From NCBI GenBank assembly GCA_012064385.1, contig QRDG01000415.1:2453205-2517204 (forward strand): 64,000 nt of DNA, written 5' to 3'. A model generated the notes under the pieces. That model did no database searches and was not told the origin of the DNA. It was given only the letters and a program-made list of their open reading frames with translations. The stretch comes from Puccinellia tenuiflora. Taxonomy: Eukaryota > Streptophyta > Magnoliopsida > Poales > Poaceae. A program made the position numbers and the translations under genes. Positions 58,467 to 64,000 of the stretch are shown here, one piece after another. Each line of letters opens with the position of its first letter. Within the stretch, counting starts at the first letter, position 1.

Positions 58467-61400
58467 TGTAGCGCCCCGACCCCGGAATTATACAGAGAGG
58501 CTATGTATTCGGCACAACCATCAAGGTATAAAACAAAGATCGAGACTTGTGGAACAAACCGGCACATTGCATGACTCTACGACACAAGATATAAAGCAAC
58601 TCATATAATGAGAAGAATACAAAAATTACACAACAAAGGGATCACGGATCCAACAAGTCATCAAGCGGAAGCGGGTAGTGTTGTCTAACAACAAGAAGCA
58701 AATATATGGCCTAAGAGGCCTACAATAAACATCTCCCAGCCAGCTTGTTCCACGGTCCCAAGCTGCCACCTGGGAACCCCAGACTAGTAGTCGACGTCAA
58801 CGAAGAACCCACCTAGCTGCTCGGTGTCGTCCTCCTCTGAAAATACAAAATCATAGAGGCAGCAAAGAGAGACTGAGTACGACGTACTCGCAAGTTTAGT
58901 AGGGCGATATAGGCCCAATGACTGACGGAGGCTCTAAAGCTTTATATGTATTTCTTTTGCATAAAGCTAAGTTTCATAAACAGAAATATAATTGACACAT
59001 GGCATTCGTCTACTCAGAATACTTTTCAAAAAGGGGTAAGAGAGTAACATTTGTCATCATTGGTTCTCATCGAACCCTTTTGTAACCAACCACTCTCATC
59101 TCCACCAAGGCACCCCTCGAATCACCCTCGAGGAAATGAACCTTTATCACGCGTTGATTATGCAACCTTTAGCTGCCATATCAATTAGGTTAACGTTGTC
59201 TATGATCTTATATCCGATCTCAAGTCGTCCATAACCGTGGACACGGCTTTTCGAAAAGATTAACCCTGCAGGGGTGTACTATTTTACCCATTGGTACCGT
59301 CCGGCTCACCTAGTTGGCCCTCTTCCGGGGAAGGCCGGCGAGCGGGCGCGGTTAGACCTTTACAATGCATGAGGCTTACTCAAGGACCATCAGTGGCGGA
59401 AGGATAGGTTCAGCGCTCCCAGCGCCCTGCCCCACCGTCACGTCCTAAACGTCACCATCCTCGTTCCTTTTCCACTCACACCACACACGCGCAAATGGAA
59501 AACTCGAACTAGAGGACCCTTAACAAGCCCCTCACAAATTATTCGGTCGGTAAGGCGCCCATACACCCACCAATGGCAGCACGCTAGTCTTGGTTCAAGA
59601 GGTAAAGAACTCAAACCTAGGGGCTAGAGTGAGGCAAAACACCATCCCCGATGGCAACTCACCCAAACCATCTTAGCATTTTAATTTTAGCATCACATTC
59701 ATCCACCATGCCCGAACTATTCCATCAACCTCAAAATTATGAAATTTAATAACGGACATAAAGCATCTATTTAAGCATGGCTAAGCATAGCTAGGCATAT
59801 GAATACAACAATTCTATCTTTATCTCGGCCAACACTTCAACCCTAGGTTTCATAGGTAGGGATACATGTGATTGGCTCGGGAGGAACATGCATTCATAGG
59901 ATATTCTATACTTTGATCAAAAGAGGCATTTGAACCGCATGCAATATTATGGTGGATAAAATAAGTTATTGAAAACATAGGATGCTAGATGCCAAGAAGG
60001 TTAGGTTATCTCTTGCCTTGCTGCCCGGGCGTGAAGTGGTGCTCGTCGGGGTAAGTAGAGAGACCCTCGACTCCGGAATCTATCGATACCCAAAAGGAAA
60101 AGCAAAGAACACATAAATCACACGATCACAAGGTGCAATGCGCAAACACATGAAGACATGTCCAATTGATGCAAAGATGATATCATTTAATTGATTTAAC
60201 AAATTAAATGGAGTTCCAAATAGTTAGTGCAATTATTTGGACACACTCCATATTTATCTTAGTGAACACATTCTTTATAAATTATCTCATTATTAGATAA
60301 GTGGATCAATATGCATGAACATGACACGATTAACTAGGTGTTGCTCTTGTGGTCGTTTTGGTACCGCATTCGTGATATTCGGAGTATCGAAGAATAAATA
60401 GAAAAATAATTAAATAGTTGAATTTAATTCATTTAATTACTTATTTGGATTTATATCTCTTATCCAATTTAAGAGTAATGTCGAAAAGCAAGTTGTTGTC
60501 ATGAGGTGGTACTAGCATGTTTAGATAGCATTTGAAACACTGATCAAATTGGTATACCATTTGCAAGATTTAACAAAAAGGAGCTAAAATACAAAGTTCA
60601 CAAGTTTTCAGCTAGGTTCGGAATTCATCCGGTTGGTCCGGAATAATCCGGGCTCATTCCGAGCCAAATCCGAGGTGACCTCCAAAACCTTCTGTTAGTG
60701 TTTCGGAATCTGTCCGGAAAGGTCCGGAATTTTCCGGTCGACCCGGAATCGATCCGGAATAATCCGGACGATTCCGGACGGCTCGATTTTGGGCAGAAAA
60801 ACGACGGAGGCGGCGGGTGCGCACAAAGAGCGGGCACGAGAGGGAGAGGGGCAGCGGGATTTGACCTAGAAGGTTGCGGGGCTCACCCTGAGTACGTGGC
60901 GCGGGTGGTGAGGCCGGAGAGGGAGAGACGGCGACGGATTTCTCCCGGCGGAGCTCGGTCGGAATGGAGGAAGCCAAGGACGGTGACGGCGATTCCCGGC
61001 ACCCCGTGCCGATTCCTTAGGCGTGGAGGAGCAGCACGGCACGGCGGAGCTAGTAGCGGCGTCGGTGCGAGAGGGGGCGGCCCGGAGCGTCGGCGATGCG
61101 GTGGCAGGCGCCGGCGGCCGTGGGGAGCTCGGAGGAAAGAAGACGATCCCGATTTAGGGGAGAAACGAGAGGGGAGAGGAGTGCGGGCAGGCGTGCATCC
61201 TCGGAGTGGTCTTTGACCTCAAGGGGGGCCACGGCGTCGAGCGGCATGGGCAAGGGAGCAGGTGGCATCGGGCGGCATGGCGCCAGTGTCCATCGTCACT
61301 GTGCTTCATCCGGAATTTTCCGGAGGGGTCCGGAAAATTCCGAATGGTCCGGAATTGATCCGGAAAATTCCGGTTCATTCCGAATTACCACAGATTTGGC

Positions 61401-61853
61401 AGAAAGGCCAGATTTTGAAAAGGCATAAGAACAACTCCAAAATTTACAGAAATTTTTAGGGATGCTCCCAACCAGAAACGGAAGCTCCACATATTTTCCT
61501 TGAGATTTTTAGGGCAACATAACATAGTTCACAAATAGGAATTGCCTTGCAACACAATTGAAGTTTTGAGACTTGGAACAAATTAGGGGACAAACCATTT
61601 GGTTTCTTGAGCATTTGTTGAACTTAGGTGAACTTGCTAGACCATAAGGTCACTTGCCATGGTATGGTTAACACCATAGTTTGCATATCAAAGAGTGTGG
61701 AAACTTTGGGAAGGTTTTGGCTTCCCTCACTTCATTGTTTCCCATTGGTTGGTTGTTAACGCAAGCAATTTAAGGGGATGCCATGATGCAAACATATATG
61801 CAAAAAATGGAAAAATTATTGGTATTTTTCATAACCAAATTAGGGCTGTTACA
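58467..61853 (-). mobile_element. 3' LTR of a Ty3/gypsy chromovirus, about 3.39 kb
   Basis: On the minus strand it begins TGTAACAGCCCTAATTT after the polypurine tract AAGGGGGGTAGATT and ends GGTCGGGGCGCTACA. The U3 part contains many CCGGAA/TTCCGG-type palindromes (60625-60780 and 61309-61385). The length is large for an LTR, and no coding frame in it has a domain. The other LTR lies outside the window. Confidence 0.75.
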
Positions 61854-61889
61854 AATCTACCCCCCTTACAAGAATCTCGCCCCGAGATT

Positions 61890-63971
61890 CTAGGCTTGAG
61901 TGAAGAAGGCGGGGTATTCCTGACGAAGACTAGTTTCTCGCTCCCATGTGGCTTCTTCTTCGGAATGGTTAGACCATTGGACCTTGAGAAACTTGATGGA
62001 CTTGTTGCGGGTTTTCCTTTCCGCTTCATCCAAGATGCGGATAGGATGCTCGCGATAGGTCAAATCCTCCTGAACGTCCAATGCCTCATGATCAACCCCA
62101 CGGATGGGATCCTTGAAACACCGGCGGAGTTGGGAGACATGGAAAACATCATGGACATCGGGGAAATTGGAGGGCAACTCAAGTTGATAGGAGAGATCTC
62201 CTCGCTTGCCTAGGATGGTGAAAGGGCCAACAAAGCGAGGTGCTAATTTGCCCTTGATTCCAAAGCGACGAACGCCTCGGAGAGGAGAGACTCGAAGATA
62301 GGCCTTGTCACCAATTTCATAGTGGACCTCTTGGTGGTGCTTGTCATAGTAGCTTTTCTGACGGGATTGAGCGGCCTTGAGATTTTCCCGAATAACACGG
62401 ACTTTCTCCTCGGCTTCATTGATCACATCAGGACCGAAGAGAGACCTCTCCCCGGTTTCAGACCAATTGAGAGGAGTCCGGCATTTTCTCCCATAAAGGA
62501 CCTCGAAGGGAGCCATTTGCAGACTGGCTTGATAGCTATTGTTGTAGGAGAACTCGGCGAGAGGGAGATACTTTTCCCAATTCTTACCGATGGAGATGAC
62601 ACAAGCACGTAGCATATCCTCAAGAACTTGATTTACTCTTTCAGTTTAACCGTCTGTTTGGGGATGATAGGCGGTGCTGAAGTTGAGACGGGTCCCGAGG
62701 GCCATTTGGAAACTTTGCCAAAACTTGGACACAAATAAGCTCCCACGGTCGGAGATGATCCGCAAAGGAACCCCATGCAAAGGAACAATCCGGGCCATAT
62801 ATAGCTCCGCCAATTTAGCTGCATTGATATCATCCCGAACCGGAAGGAAATGGGCAACCTTTGACAATCGGTCGATGATGACCCAAATGGCATTGTTGCC
62901 CTTTTGTGACTTGGGAAAGCCGGTGATGAAATCCATACCAACTTCATCCCATTTCCACTCGGGAATGGCTATGGGGCGAAGGGTACCAGCTGGCCTTTGA
63001 TGTTCAGCCTTCACTCGGCGACAGACGTCGCATTCCGCAACATACTCGGCGATCTCGCGCTTCATGCAAGACCACCAGAATTGAGGTCGAAGATCTTGGT
63101 ACATTTTTGTGCTACCGGGGTGGATAGAGATGGGTGACTCATGAGCTTCAGAGAGTATCAACTCCCTCATGTTTCCACTCTTGGGCACCACTAGACGGTC
63201 ACCAAAATAGACCACACCATGGTCATCAACCAAGAAACAATTGGCCTTTCCATTAGCGATCTTCTCTTTGATCTCAAGGATTTCAGGATCATTTTGTTGG
63301 GCGGCCTTGATATCATCCTCGAGAGTGGATTTGATCTCAAGGTTAGCTAGAAAACCCGAAGGAACAATTTCCATATTCAATTTAGCAAATTCCTCGTGGA
63401 GAGCCGGTTGCGCCTTTTCAACCATCACGGTATTGCAATAGGCTTTGCGGCTCAGAGCATCCGCCACGACATTTGCCTTGCCGGTCTGATAATTGAGGGT
63501 CACATCATAGTCCTTTATCAATTCCAGCCATCTTCTCTGCCTCAAGTTTAGATCCGGCTGGGTGAATAGATATTTCAGACTTTGGTGGTCGGAGTAGATC
63601 TCGCAACGGTTGCCCAAGAGGTAGGGCCTCCATTGCTTCAGAGCATGTACCACGACGGCAAGCTCCAAATCATGAGTTGGATAATTTTGCTCGTGTGGCT
63701 TGAGTTGACGGGAAGCATAAGCGACCACATGGCCCTCTTGCATCAAGACACATCCCAAGTCTTGGAGAGATGCATCGCAGTAGACGACAAAGTCCTTGGC
63801 GGTATCTGGAAGGACCAGCACCGGAGTGTTAGTGAGCTTGACCTTGAGGGTTTGGAAACTCTCTTCGGCCTTGTCTGACCACACAAATTGTTTGCCTTTC
63901 TTGAGTAGCTCAGTCAGCGCCTTGGCTATTTTAGAAAAGCCCTCGATAAATCGGCGGTAATAACCCGCCAA
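61890..63971 (-). pseudogene. Ty3/gypsy pol, partial: reverse transcriptase end, RNase H, integrase, chromodomain; one internal stop
   Basis: Truncated by the window edge. In order from 63971: the end of reverse transcriptase (AGYYRRFIEGFSKIAKAL), then RNase H with its catalytic Asp/Glu residues (YCDAS, DLELAVVVHALKQW, YSDHQSLKYL, VVADALSRK). Integrase follows, with its HHCC zinc site (EAHES, IHPG, CDVC) and catalytic region (GMDFITGFPKS, IISDRGSLFVS, TAYHPQTDG). A TAA stop at 62646-62648 falls at the Gln codon normally found in this motif, after which the same frame continues. Then come a GPF module (FVGPFTILGKRG), LPSNFPDVHDVFHVSQLRRCF, and a chromodomain-like end (FLKVQWSNHSEEEATWE), which place it with chromoviruses. 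The stop removes the catalytic Glu and C terminus unless read through. Confidence 0.88.
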
Positions 63972-64000
63972 TCCAAGGAAACTTCGGATATCTTTGACGG

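Noticed and set aside
58269..58608. Pro/Arg-rich plus-strand frames
   Set aside because: They read over a 40-bp tandem duplication and cross the start of the gypsy LTR, so they cannot be one gene.
60654..61490. Frames on both strands with SGxFRxxPE or PNGPELIRK repeats
   Set aside because: Translations of TTCCGGA-type palindromes in the gypsy LTR.

Overview
The window is nuclear DNA of a grass, most likely a large-genome member of the Pooideae. It has intron-containing plant genes, nested LTR retrotransposons, Stowaway and Tourist MITEs, CACTA elements, and a solo LTR of recognisable Angela/BARE type. The diverged Angela-like LTR hints at a lineage outside the Triticeae core, but this is only inference. 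Roughly 80 percent of the window is transposable-element sequence.

Layout: 1-4415 is the 3' part of a Ty3/gypsy element. A spliced antisense ORF lies on the minus strand, followed by a 3' LTR on the plus strand. 4416-8279 is the 5' half of a minus-strand gag-type element with its PBS and 5' LTR. 8280-10765 is a truncated CACTA element. 10766-20260 is a decayed gypsy internal region that received two solo LTRs with target-site duplications (TSDs; 11372-13151 and 13293-18864). The second solo LTR was then entered by a 4.0 kb CACTA element (14436-18447), which carries gene-like exons and an apparently intronic array of hairpins.

Host genes: a DENN-domain gene of the DENND6 family (21754-25195, plus, three exons, complete). 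Two ubiquitin-eL40 fusion genes in the same orientation (27782-29309 and 32205-33494, minus, four exons each, identical intron positions), the second with a strongly altered ubiquitin. A spliced gene of unknown function with a duplicated exon (about 52.6-57.7 kb, minus). LINE 3' ends, Tourist and Stowaway MITEs lie between and inside these genes.

34162-36718 is a 5'-truncated Copia element with a long open pol frame. 36719-50704 is a compound, non-autonomous, gag-only LTR element: 5' LTR, gag, about 3.6 kb without coding capacity, 3' LTR, then two more partial LTRs, with the 5-bp sequence GGGAG on both outer flanks. A single N at 41414 marks a probable assembly overlap. 58467 to the window end is a minus-strand gypsy chromovirus: a 3.4 kb 3' LTR, then chromodomain, integrase and RNase H, with one internal stop.

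Most worth a second look: (1) the CACTA hairpin array, in which about 20-nt stem arms differ between units yet stay complementary; (2) LTR core promoters in which the TATA box sits inside a short inverted repeat whose arms differ between copies but remain paired, next to CCGG-type palindrome clusters; (3) the diverged ubiquitin-eL40 paralogue with all three Ile44-patch residues changed; (4) the compound triple-LTR element; (5) the N-flanked duplication.
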